Notes under the pieces: model-generated
Told to the model about the DNA's origin: nothing
Seen by the model: the letters and a program-made list of their open reading frames with translations, nothing else
Database searches by the model: none
Translations under genes and position numbers: made by a program
In this document: piece by piece, positions 34,578 through 42,219 of the stretch
How positions within the stretch are numbered: position 1 is the stretch's first letter
Layout of the letters: every line of letters begins with the position of its first letter
Source of the DNA: CAJCJE01 sp035948315
GTDB taxonomy: Bacteria; Actinomycetota; Actinomycetes; Mycobacteriales; Pseudonocardiaceae
Reading direction: 5' to 3'
DNA: 64,000 nt
Assembly: GCA_035948315.1 (NCBI GenBank)
Contig: DASZJG010000002.1
Span: 1-64,000, forward strand

Positions 34578-35221
34578 CGGTACCCCACTGCGCGGACGGT
34601 CACGAGCCGCCCAGCGCTGCCCAGTCGCGTCAACTTCACCCTCAGCCGGCGCACATACGAGTCCAACGTGTTCTCGCTCACAATCTCCCCATACGGCCAG
34701 CCCGCGGCGATCAGCGCGCGTCGCCGCACCGCCTCGCCAGGTGCGGAAACCAGACGCCCCAACAACCGAAACTCCGTCGGGGTCAACGCCTCGCCGACGT
34801 CGCCTCGGCACACCTCGTGGCTGACTGGATCCAGCACCACGTCATCGGAACCGATGACCACGGATGTGCGGCGGAGCAGTGCTCGAACCCGGACCAGCAA
34901 CTCGGGGATGTCGAAGGGCTTGGTCAGGTAGTCGTCGGCCCCGGCCTCGAACCCAGCGACCTTGTGATGCATACCGTCCAGCGCCGTCAGCATCAGGACC
35001 GGCACATCGACGCCACGAGAACGAAGAGCCAAGCACAGATCGCGGCCGTCCAAGTCAGGAAGCCGCACATCCAGCACGAACATGTGCGGACTCCGACCCA
35101 CGTATTCCAAGAGTTCGCCGCCTGTCGCCGCGACGACGACATTGTGGCCGTCCGCTTCGAGCGTTCGACGCAGGACACTGCGCAACGCCGCATCGTCCTC
35201 GCAGACGGCTACCAAGGCCAT
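34568..35221 (-). CDS. OmpR-family response regulator
   Basis: 217 residues: receiver domain (about 1-115) with acidic pocket CEDD, phospho-acceptor aspartate in FVLDVRLPDLDG and the conserved lysine of YLTKPFD, then an OmpR/PhoB winged helix (about 125-217) with LTPTEFRLLGRL and NTLDSYVRRLRVKL. It precedes and overlaps its kinase. The ATG at 35221 begins the receiver; an upstream extension to 35293 is possible but unneeded. No clear ribosome binding site is seen. Confidence 0.92.
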   Translation of the reverse strand: MALVAVCEDDAALRSVLRRTLEADGHNVVVAATGGELLEYVGRSPHMFVLDVRLPDLDGRDLCLALRSRGVDVPVLMLTALDGMHHKVAGFEAGADDYLTKPFDIPELLVRVRALLRRTSVVIGSDDVVLDPVSHEVCRGDVGEALTPTEFRLLGRLVSAPGEAVRRRALIAAGWPYGEIVSENTLDSYVRRLRVKLTRLGSAGRLVTVRAVGYRWD

Positions 35222-35437
35222 GCCCAAACGATACGGCGCCAGGTCCACACGCGACCGGGTTGCACCGCCCAGGCAGATGTCGGGGGCCGTCAACGTCGGT
35301 GACGTCCTCGGCGAGTTCGAGGGCGCCGGTCGCGACGGTCTTGTCGTGAGCGACGTGCCGCTGCGCGGTGAGCAGGTAGCCCCGGAATGCTGGTCGTCGC
35401 TGATCTTTGCTCAACGGCCGACGAACGCGGGTGGGCT

Positions 35438-36001
35438 TTAGAAGGTCCAGCGGGTGGCGCCACCCGGCTCGACCGCAGCAACCGCATACGCCGACCGGGC
35501 GGTGACCCGGTAGACCGACCACGGCGGCGCGCCAGCCGACGGCGCGCTGAACGGCGCGGTGAGCGCGATGCCGGACTCGTCGACTTCGCACGGCCAGCCA
35601 TCGTCGGCCCAGACCGCAGCCAGCCGGGCGACGGTGTCGCGGTCGGTCACGACCTCGGCGGAGCCGTCGACCACCAGGTCGAACTCCTGGGTGGCGATCG
35701 CGACCGTGCACCGCGAGTCGCGCGCCAGGTTGCGGCCCTTGCGGGTCTTCTGGCCGGTCTCGAACCAGAAGCAGCCGTCGAGCCAGAGCGAGCCGATCGC
35801 AGTGACGTGCGGGCTGCCGTCGGGATCGAGGGTCGTGAGCCAGGTCGTATGCCGGTCGGGGCCACCCGAGCCGGGCGCCTGGGCGCAGCCGGCGTCGAGC
35901 CGGTCGGCGACCGACGACCAGTCCAGAGCAGGCAGTTCGTAGCGGTCCGCGAGGTTATTGGTGTCCACGCCGTATAGACCCGGCGAACGTCCGGAACTCA
36001 T
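35438..36001 (-). CDS. Pyridoxamine 5'-phosphate oxidase-family flavin protein
   Basis: A 187-residue split-barrel protein of the PNPOx/F420-dependent reductase type: TTLDPDGSPHVTAIGSLWLDGCFWFETGQKTRKGRNLARDS-like strands form the FMN or F420 site (about 55-98), followed by VAIATQEFDLVVDGSAEVV. True pyridoxine synthesis is unlikely because the PLP-binding C-terminus is replaced; actinomycete relatives use F420 or bind heme. It is the gene nearest the tRNA-Thr within the islet. Confidence 0.85.
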   Translation of the reverse strand: MSSGRSPGLYGVDTNNLADRYELPALDWSSVADRLDAGCAQAPGSGGPDRHTTWLTTLDPDGSPHVTAIGSLWLDGCFWFETGQKTRKGRNLARDSRCTVAIATQEFDLVVDGSAEVVTDRDTVARLAAVWADDGWPCEVDESGIALTAPFSAPSAGAPPWSVYRVTARSAYAVAAVEPGGATRWTF

Positions 36002-36122
36002 CGGTGGCGACCTACGAGTTCACCGGGGCCTGGTGTGATGGCGCGGAGCATCTCGCGGGCGCCAACTGCTCCACACACAAACCAGGCCCCACCCGCCAAC
36101 GGGAAGGGCCTGATCAGCGATG

Positions 36123-36196
36123 AGCCGCCTAAGGGAATCGAACCCTTGACCTACGCATTACGAGTGCGTCGCTCTAGCCGTCTGAGCTAAGGCGGC
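36123..36196 (-). tRNA. tRNA-Thr (anticodon CGT)
   Basis: A 74-nt cloverleaf on the minus strand. The acceptor stem pairs GCCGCCT with AGGCGGC, the D arm is GCTCAGACGGCTAGAGC, the anticodon arm is ACGCA-CTCGTAA-TGCGT with CGT at 34-36, and the T arm contains GGTTCGATTCC. CCA is not encoded. Its 3' end is duplicated at 31935-31954. Confidence 0.95.
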
Positions 36197-36336
36197 GCTG
36201 CTGCGGGCAGCAGCGGTGCTACGGGTAGCAGCATACCGGGTGAATCAGCGTCACCGGCAGCCGCCACCATCGTTAGGGCGAATGTGACCCCGGTCCCATT
36301 CCGTCGACCGGTGTACCGCCGAGGAGGAACCGCCTG

Positions 36337-37983
36337 ATGCGCAGTCGCCTGCATCTCGTCATGGCCCTGCCAGCCACAGCCGTCCTGCTCGCGCTGTTCA
36401 CCGCACCGGCCCTCGCGGTCACGCCGACGTATCCGACGACGCCGCTCCCGAGCACGCCCGGGAACGAGCCGCCGCCGTCGGCGCCGATCGGGCCGCAGCC
36501 GCTGGGGCATGCGGTCGGGGACGCGGCGACCGGGCTGGCGGTGATCCAGCTGCTGCCGGGAGCCGTACCGGCTTCGGCGATCCTGCCGGGGGCCTCGCAG
36601 GAGATTCCGAAGCAGGCGCTGGCCGAGATGGGCTTCGGCCTGTCCAGTGCGCAGGCCAACTCCGAGTCCTACCTCAACTACGAGCATGCGATCGCGCAGT
36701 CGTGCGCGGCCGGGTTGGCGATCGAGGGCAACGAGCCGCAGGCGCCGGGCTGTCTGGACCAGACCGCGTCGCCGGGCAACGCGCAGGGCATCACCGGCGG
36801 GTTGAACGCGCCGAGCAATCCGCTGCTCGATCTCGGCGTGCTCAACGGGCAGGTGCACGCGAACTGGAGTGACACGCTCGGGCCGTGTGTCGGCACGATC
36901 GCGGATTCGAGCACGTCGCTGGCGAGCGCGTCGCTGCTCAACGTGATCCCGACGACCGGGCTGCCCTCGCTGTCCAACGGCAGCAACATCAACAGCCTGC
37001 TCGACCTGAGCAAGCTCAACCCCGGCCAGCAGGCTGCCCTGCAGTCCGACCAGAGCAACGGCTTCGGTGGCATCAACGGGACGTTGAGTTCGCTGGGTGG
37101 ACTGTTGCCGGCGGGCGGTTCCGGTTCGCTGGTGAGCCTGCCTAACACGCTCAGTACGCGATCCGTCGTGTCGCTGGTGGACATTCCGGGTTCCGCGCAC
37201 AAGGCGGTCCAGTCGGTGTCCACGATGCAGGTGGCGAGCGTGAAGCTGCTCGCCGGCACGCCCTACGAGCTGGACCTGAACGTGGTCAGCCAGCCCACGC
37301 TGACGGCCGTCTCCACCGGTGACGCGAGCACCTCCTCGATCAGCTACACCGCGCCGGTGATCCAGGTCGCGCAGGGCGGCAAGACGCTCTACACGCTGGA
37401 CGCGGCCAACCCGACGCAGGACATTCCGATCGGGCTTCCGCTGCCGAACATCGCCGCGACCCTGCCGGACGCGCTGAAGAACCTTCCCGTCGTCGGCCTG
37501 CTGCCGGGCAGCAACGCCAGCCAGACCAGCGCGGGCACCATCGACATCGGCGTGCTGCGGCTCTCGGTCGCCGGGCTCAACCAGTCGAAGGAGGCGCTGA
37601 CCGCCGGCCAGAGCGGCGCGCCGTTCACCGGCTACCAGTTGGGCGCGACCGCGAACATGCTGGACCTGCAGGTGCTGCCTACCGCGGCGCTGAACATGCC
37701 GAACCTGCCGACCGCGCTGGCCACGGTCTCGCTGGGCCAGCAGGTCGCGCGGGCCTACGCGCCGACCGGTGGCGTGGTGTGCGGGGCGTCGAGCGTGGTC
37801 GCGCCGGGCACACCGGGGACCCCGGGCACGCCGAAGAACCTGGCCTGGACGAACGCGTCCTACGATGCGGTCCCGCTGTTCTGGCTCGGTACCGCGCTGC
37901 TGCTGGCCGGGGTCGTGCTGGTCGCGGCACTGCCGGGGGTTGGCCGGGTGCAGCGCAAGGGCGGTCACCTGCCGACCGCCTGA
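36337..37983 (+). CDS. Secreted, C-terminally membrane-anchored surface protein
   Basis: A 548-residue protein with a signal peptide (MRSRLHLVMALPATAVLLALF, cleaved near ALA at about 26), a Pro-rich mature start, a long Ser/Thr/Gly/Asn/Leu-rich body and a single C-terminal helix (FWLGTALLLAGVVLVAALPG, about 515-535) followed by basic residues. A spacer rich in PGTPGTPGTP lies before the helix. This is the layout of actinomycete wall-associated proteins; there is no sortase LPXTG. GAGGAGGAACC precedes the ATG. The function is unknown. Confidence 0.85.
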   Translation: MRSRLHLVMALPATAVLLALFTAPALAVTPTYPTTPLPSTPGNEPPPSAPIGPQPLGHAVGDAATGLAVIQLLPGAVPASAILPGASQEIPKQALAEMGFGLSSAQANSESYLNYEHAIAQSCAAGLAIEGNEPQAPGCLDQTASPGNAQGITGGLNAPSNPLLDLGVLNGQVHANWSDTLGPCVGTIADSSTSLASASLLNVIPTTGLPSLSNGSNINSLLDLSKLNPGQQAALQSDQSNGFGGINGTLSSLGGLLPAGGSGSLVSLPNTLSTRSVVSLVDIPGSAHKAVQSVSTMQVASVKLLAGTPYELDLNVVSQPTLTAVSTGDASTSSISYTAPVIQVAQGGKTLYTLDAANPTQDIPIGLPLPNIAATLPDALKNLPVVGLLPGSNASQTSAGTIDIGVLRLSVAGLNQSKEALTAGQSGAPFTGYQLGATANMLDLQVLPTAALNMPNLPTALATVSLGQQVARAYAPTGGVVCGASSVVAPGTPGTPGTPKNLAWTNASYDAVPLFWLGTALLLAGVVLVAALPGVGRVQRKGGHLPTA

Positions 37984-38013
37984 CGAGGGCCGGTCAAGCC
38001 TGCGCCGCATGAA

Positions 38014-38083
38014 GGCCGCCGAGGCTGCCGGTCAGCCCGCCGCACGAGGCCGCCGAGGCTGCCGCGTAAGGCCGCGGAGGCTG
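38014..38083. repeat. Short imperfect direct repeats at a convergent junction
   Basis: GGCCGCCGAGGCTG occurs at 38014 and 38048 and, with one change, at 38070, in the 100 bp between the surface protein and holB. It may be a replication-slippage product; no function is visible. Confidence 0.55.
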
Positions 38084-38087
38084 GTGG

Positions 38088-39293
38088 TCAGCCGGCCAGG
38101 AGGGCGCTGAGCATGGCTTCGACCGCGATGCGCGGCTTGACGCTGGCCTCGATCGCCTCCCGACAGGCCAGTACGGCCTCCAGCCTGCGCAGCGTGGACA
38201 CCGGCGTCCAGTTGCGGGCGCAGGTGGCCAGGTCGGCGGCGAGGTCGGCGTGGGTGATGGTGGCCCGTGCGCCGCTCTGGGTGACGAGCACGTCGCGGTA
38301 GAAGCCGGCCAGGTCGATCAGGGCCAGGTCGAGCGAGTCGCGCTGGGTTCGGGTGGCGCGGGACTTCTGCCGCTTCTCCAGGTCCTTCATCGCGCCCTTG
38401 GCGCCCCTGGTCGCTGCTGCCGTGCCCTTGCCGGTCCCGCCCGCACCCATCGCGGTCTCCAGCGCCGCACGCTCGACCGTGTCGCGGGCCTGGCTCATCG
38501 TGCTTGCCTCGGTCTCCGCGCTCTTCACCAGGTCGTCGGCGCAGGTGAACACGTCGGCGGGACGGCGAAGGGCGGTGGGGATGCGCAGCACGGCGGTGCG
38601 CCGCTCGCGGGCGGCCAGGTCGGTGGCCAGGCGACGGGCCCGGCCGACGTGACCGCCGCAGACGGACGCGGCCCAGCGCGCGGTGTCCTCGTCGATGCCG
38701 TCACGACCGATCAGCACCTCCGCGATGGCCTCGGCCGACGGGGTGCGCAAGCCCATCGCCCGACACCGCGACCGGATGGTCACCGAGACGTCCTCGGGAT
38801 GGTCGGAGGGGGCGCAGAGCAGGAACACCGTCCTGGGCGGGGGCTCCTCGACGGCCTTGAGCAGGGCGTTGGCCGCGCCTTCCGTCAACCGGTCGGCGTC
38901 GGCGATGATCACGACCTGCCAGCGGCCGCCGGTCGGGCGTCGCGCGGCGGCCTGGACCAGGGCGCGCATCTCCGCTACCGAGATGGACAGGCCCTCCGGC
39001 TCGACGAACTTCACGTCCGCGTGCGTGCCGTGCAGCACCGTCCGGCAGCCGGGGCACTGGCCGCAGCCGCGCCCGGTGACGCACTGGAGAGACGCGGCGA
39101 ACGCGCGGGCGGCGGTGGTCCGGCCGGAGCCGGGCGGGCCGGTGAACAGCCAGGCGTGGGTCATCGCTGACCCGGTTGACCCTCGTCCGTTGACCAGGTC
39201 GTCCGCCGCGGCCGCGGCGGCCTGCAGGATGGTGACCGCTTCGGGCTGGCCGACGACGCCGAACCACACGTCCTGGGTGACCGCGGTGGTCAC
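38088..39293 (-). CDS. holB: DNA polymerase III subunit delta'
   Basis: A 401-residue AAA+ clamp-loader subunit of the replicative polymerase. The zinc module is C-x8-C-x2-C-x2-C in the CVTGRGCGQCPGCR region. The P-loop is GPPGSGRTT, with arginine in place of the catalytic lysine, and the Walker B is IIADADRL instead of DEAD-like, as in non-hydrolysing delta' subunits. The GTG start overlaps the stop of the MFS-thymidylate kinase gene (GTGA), so the two are translationally coupled; tmk-holB linkage is common in bacteria. Confidence 0.93.
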   Translation of the reverse strand: MTTAVTQDVWFGVVGQPEAVTILQAAAAAADDLVNGRGSTGSAMTHAWLFTGPPGSGRTTAARAFAASLQCVTGRGCGQCPGCRTVLHGTHADVKFVEPEGLSISVAEMRALVQAAARRPTGGRWQVVIIADADRLTEGAANALLKAVEEPPPRTVFLLCAPSDHPEDVSVTIRSRCRAMGLRTPSAEAIAEVLIGRDGIDEDTARWAASVCGGHVGRARRLATDLAARERRTAVLRIPTALRRPADVFTCADDLVKSAETEASTMSQARDTVERAALETAMGAGGTGKGTAAATRGAKGAMKDLEKRQKSRATRTQRDSLDLALIDLAGFYRDVLVTQSGARATITHADLAADLATCARNWTPVSTLRRLEAVLACREAIEASVKPRIAVEAMLSALLAG

Positions 39294-41383
39294 TGCTGCG
39301 CCTCCACCGAATCCGGGACGGACTGGGTCGCCTTGAGCGGCACGGTGCCGGGCTGCGGGTCGGCCTTGCGGGCCACCAGCACCGGCAGGAGGTCGGCGCG
39401 GACCCGTTGCGCCACCTCGTCCTCGTCGCCGTCGGCGTTGACGACCAGGTAGCGGTCCGGATCGGCGGCGGCCATCTCGGTGAGCAGGCGCTGCACCCGC
39501 CAGTGGTGTTCGGCGGTGCTGATGCCGCTGGTCACCGGGGTCGTGGACGGGTCGCGGTCGAGCAGGATGGTGATGTCCGGCCGGAGCCTGCCGGTGGCCC
39601 AGTCGGCAAGGCCCTCCAGTTCGCTCTGTTCCAGTTCGCCCGCCGCGCCGAAGTGCGCCAGCGGCGAGTCGACGTAGCGTTCCATCACCACGATCGCGCC
39701 GGTGGACAACGCCGGCAGGACCTCGCGCTCGACCACGTCCGCGCGAACCGCGGCGGCGACCAGCGCGTGCGCGCGGGCCCCGGTGAGCTGCACGCCCTTG
39801 GCGACGGAGAACAGCCGGCTCTCATCGATGGCCGGGTCACTGGCCAGGTGCACCAGCCGAGTGCCGGTGGCCAGCCAGTCGACCAGTTTGCGGGCCTGCA
39901 GCGCGGTGTCGTGCTGGGTGTTGCCCTCGACCGCGATCAGCAGGCCGGGCACCTGGCGCGGGCGGCGACGCAGGGTGTTGACCAGGTTGGTGAGGATCGG
40001 CTCGGTGCTCCGGTCGCCCATCTGCTTGTAGGCGATGACGCCGACCAGCACGGCCAGCAGGCCGGCGCCGAGCAGCACCGGCCGCGTGCCGTCGATGATC
40101 ATCTGATGACCGAGCACGGTCAGGTTCTGCCTGCGCACCAGGCCGACCAGGCCGGGCACGAGCAGAGTCGACCCGGCCAGCGTGACCTTCATCAGCGACT
40201 GGTAGACCGAGTTGATCCGGCCCCGGATCGAGTCCTCGACCTGCGAGCCGATGATGGTGAACCCGGTCAGGAACGCGATGCCCGCGCACGCGCCGACGAC
40301 GGCGACGACCACGAGCGAGAAGACGATGTAAGGCGAGAGCGCGACCAGCACCAGGGCGAACCCGGCCAGCACGATCGCGACGCCGAACAGCCGGTTGTGC
40401 GACATCCGTTTGGACAGGCGGGGCGAGAATGCCATGCCGATGCCGGCGCCGATGAACGCGGACGCGAGCAGCAGACCGAACGCGGAGTCGCCCCCGAGCA
40501 GGCTGGTGGCGTAGAGCCGCGCGGTGCCGATCACCGCGCCGCCTGCGGCGAACGCGCCGACCATGCCGATCATCAGGCCGCGGATCAGCGGCGTCGTCCT
40601 GGCGTGGTGCAGGCCGTCGCGGAACATCGCGAACCAGCTCTGCCGGTCCGGGTCGTCCTTCTTGCGGTCCTGGTGGATGTGGCTGCGGCCGGAGATCTCG
40701 GGGATCCGGGTGGCCACGATGATCGCGGCGGCCAGGTAGAGCAGGCCGTTGATGATGACGATGACCTTGGCGACGCCGAGCTGGCTGTTCCACAGGTGCA
40801 GGTTGGAGTTGATGCCGTTGACGACCGCGTAGAGGCCGAACGCGCTGATCGCGGTGACCCCGTAGGTCATCACCAGGCTGAGCTGGTTGACGGTTTCGAG
40901 GTGGTCCTTGCGGCGCAACAGGTTCGGGATGGCCGAGTCCTTCGCCGGGATCCACAGCATCGCGGTGCAGCCGATGAGGAAGTTCGCCGAGAACAGCCAC
41001 CACCAGGTGCCGACCAGCGCGATCGACAGGAACAGGCCGCAGCGGATCAGGTCGACGACGACCATGACCTTGCGCCGGTCGAACCGGTCCGCCAGCAGAC
41101 CGCCGAGCGGCGCGAACAGCAGACCGGGCAGCAGTTGGGTGAGCACGACGATGCTGAACGAGTAGCTCTGCGCGAGATAGCCACTGACCAGTTTCGTGAT
41201 CAGGCTGGTCAGCGCGAGCAGCGAGAGCCAGTCGGCGATGCCGCACAGGTAGGTGATGCCCAGCAACCTGCGAAACGGCCGGATGGCCAACACGCTGCGC
41301 ACGCGGTGTGCGGTGGACGCGTCGGACTCGGCCGGCCCGAGCAGGCCGACTCGATCGTCCCCGTCCGCGTCGATAACCTTCAC
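39290..41383 (-). CDS. MFS transporter fused to a degenerate thymidylate kinase domain
   Basis: 697 residues. The first 460 form an MFS transporter with twelve hydrophobic segments and the inter-helix motif LADRFDRRKVM. The last 220 resemble thymidylate kinase: VVMERYVDSPLAHFG, ILLDRDP and the lid-side WRVQRLL are recognisable. The expected P-loop (normally G-x-x-x-x-G-K-S/T) reads VEGNTQHDTALQ, so the key Gly-Lys-Ser/Thr is missing and catalysis is doubtful. Similar actinobacterial fusions are annotated as dTMP kinase. The gene is cotranscribed with holB; the start is GTG at 41383. Confidence 0.88.
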   Translation of the reverse strand: MKVIDADGDDRVGLLGPAESDASTAHRVRSVLAIRPFRRLLGITYLCGIADWLSLLALTSLITKLVSGYLAQSYSFSIVVLTQLLPGLLFAPLGGLLADRFDRRKVMVVVDLIRCGLFLSIALVGTWWWLFSANFLIGCTAMLWIPAKDSAIPNLLRRKDHLETVNQLSLVMTYGVTAISAFGLYAVVNGINSNLHLWNSQLGVAKVIVIINGLLYLAAAIIVATRIPEISGRSHIHQDRKKDDPDRQSWFAMFRDGLHHARTTPLIRGLMIGMVGAFAAGGAVIGTARLYATSLLGGDSAFGLLLASAFIGAGIGMAFSPRLSKRMSHNRLFGVAIVLAGFALVLVALSPYIVFSLVVVAVVGACAGIAFLTGFTIIGSQVEDSIRGRINSVYQSLMKVTLAGSTLLVPGLVGLVRRQNLTVLGHQMIIDGTRPVLLGAGLLAVLVGVIAYKQMGDRSTEPILTNLVNTLRRRPRQVPGLLIAVEGNTQHDTALQARKLVDWLATGTRLVHLASDPAIDESRLFSVAKGVQLTGARAHALVAAAVRADVVEREVLPALSTGAIVVMERYVDSPLAHFGAAGELEQSELEGLADWATGRLRPDITILLDRDPSTTPVTSGISTAEHHWRVQRLLTEMAAADPDRYLVVNADGDEDEVAQRVRADLLPVLVARKADPQPGTVPLKATQSVPDSVEAQQ

Positions 41384-41516
41384 CCCTTACCCACCTACCC
41401 CCGCCCGTCAACGCAAGGGTAACCGTCTCGGTTTCGGGGTCGCTCGCGCGTTTGCCTGATGACCGAGGGCGACGGGAAAAGCGTGCAGGGTGATCGCGGA
41501 CTGCGCCAGTCGGCGG

Positions 41517-42080
41517 CTATCCGAACAGGTCGGAGAGGTTGCCGCCACTGCCCGAGCCGTGCAGGACGAGCAGCACCAATATCACCAGGAACACGATCGG
41601 CACGATCGTCCGGACCAGCACGGACGCGATCGGGTGCTTCTTGCGCATCGGCTCCCGGCCGGACAGGCTCCGGCGAGCGGCGCTGAGCTGCTCCTCGGGA
41701 TCGACGGCGAGTTCGCGGGCCAGGGCGGGCTGGTTGTCCCGCCGGGTGAGCGGCCGGGCGAGGGTCGGTCCGCTCACGGACACGGTCGGTGCCCGGCGGA
41801 CGTACCGCGGCGGGTCTGCGCTGGGCAGCCGCAGCGGGTTGGTCGGCGGGCCAGTCATCATCGCCTTGTCCATGGCCGCCTTGAGCGGCGCCTGATCGGG
41901 CGCGGCCGGCGTCCCGGGCACCACCACCCGATCCAGCGCGGCCTGGTGCTCGACCTCCTGGTCGAACCGGCTGAACGCCCCGCCGGTCACCAGACCACCG
42001 AGCGGATCACCCAACGGCTCGTCGATGCTGAGCGCCTGGGTGCCGTCCGGTCCGAACAATTCATCAGGCAACGTGACCAC
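41517..42080 (-). CDS. Hypothetical single-pass membrane protein
   Basis: 187 residues with a disordered Pro/Ala/Arg-rich N-terminal three quarters and one C-terminal helix (VRTIVPIVFLVILVLLVLHG, about 158-177), followed by GSGSGGNLSDLFG. No family recognised. I prefer the GTG at 42080, after AGGGGTCAAGG, over an upstream frame starting at 42119. It lies between topA and the MFS-tmk gene on the same strand, an arrangement that may be conserved in related actinomycetes. Confidence 0.75.
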   Translation of the reverse strand: MVTLPDELFGPDGTQALSIDEPLGDPLGGLVTGGAFSRFDQEVEHQAALDRVVVPGTPAAPDQAPLKAAMDKAMMTGPPTNPLRLPSADPPRYVRRAPTVSVSGPTLARPLTRRDNQPALARELAVDPEEQLSAARRSLSGREPMRKKHPIASVLVRTIVPIVFLVILVLLVLHGSGSGGNLSDLFG

Positions 42081-42219
42081 CCCTTGACCCCTGGTTCCTG
42101 CTCGACCCCGCAACACCATTGTGCGAGCGGGGACCGACAGTTCGTCCAGCGTGCGACAACCGGCGCGTCTGAAGCGCCGTGCGGTCGTTACAGGTCAGGC
42201 TCCCGGAGCCAATATGGAC

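Larger units (their letters stand above)
31912..36142. mobile_element. Islet at tRNA-Thr(CGT), no integrase visible
   Basis: The stretch is bounded by the tRNA-Thr 3'-end repeat pair (31912-31954 and 36100-36142). It contains a membrane protein, a histidine kinase, a response regulator and a flavin split-barrel protein, all on the minus strand, and no integrase. It is either a decayed integrated island or one end of a former larger one. Confidence 0.55.

Noticed and set aside
38014..38083. Three GGCCGCCGAGGCTG repeats as a CRISPR-like array
   Set aside because: Only three short imperfect copies with uneven spacing and no cas genes in the window.
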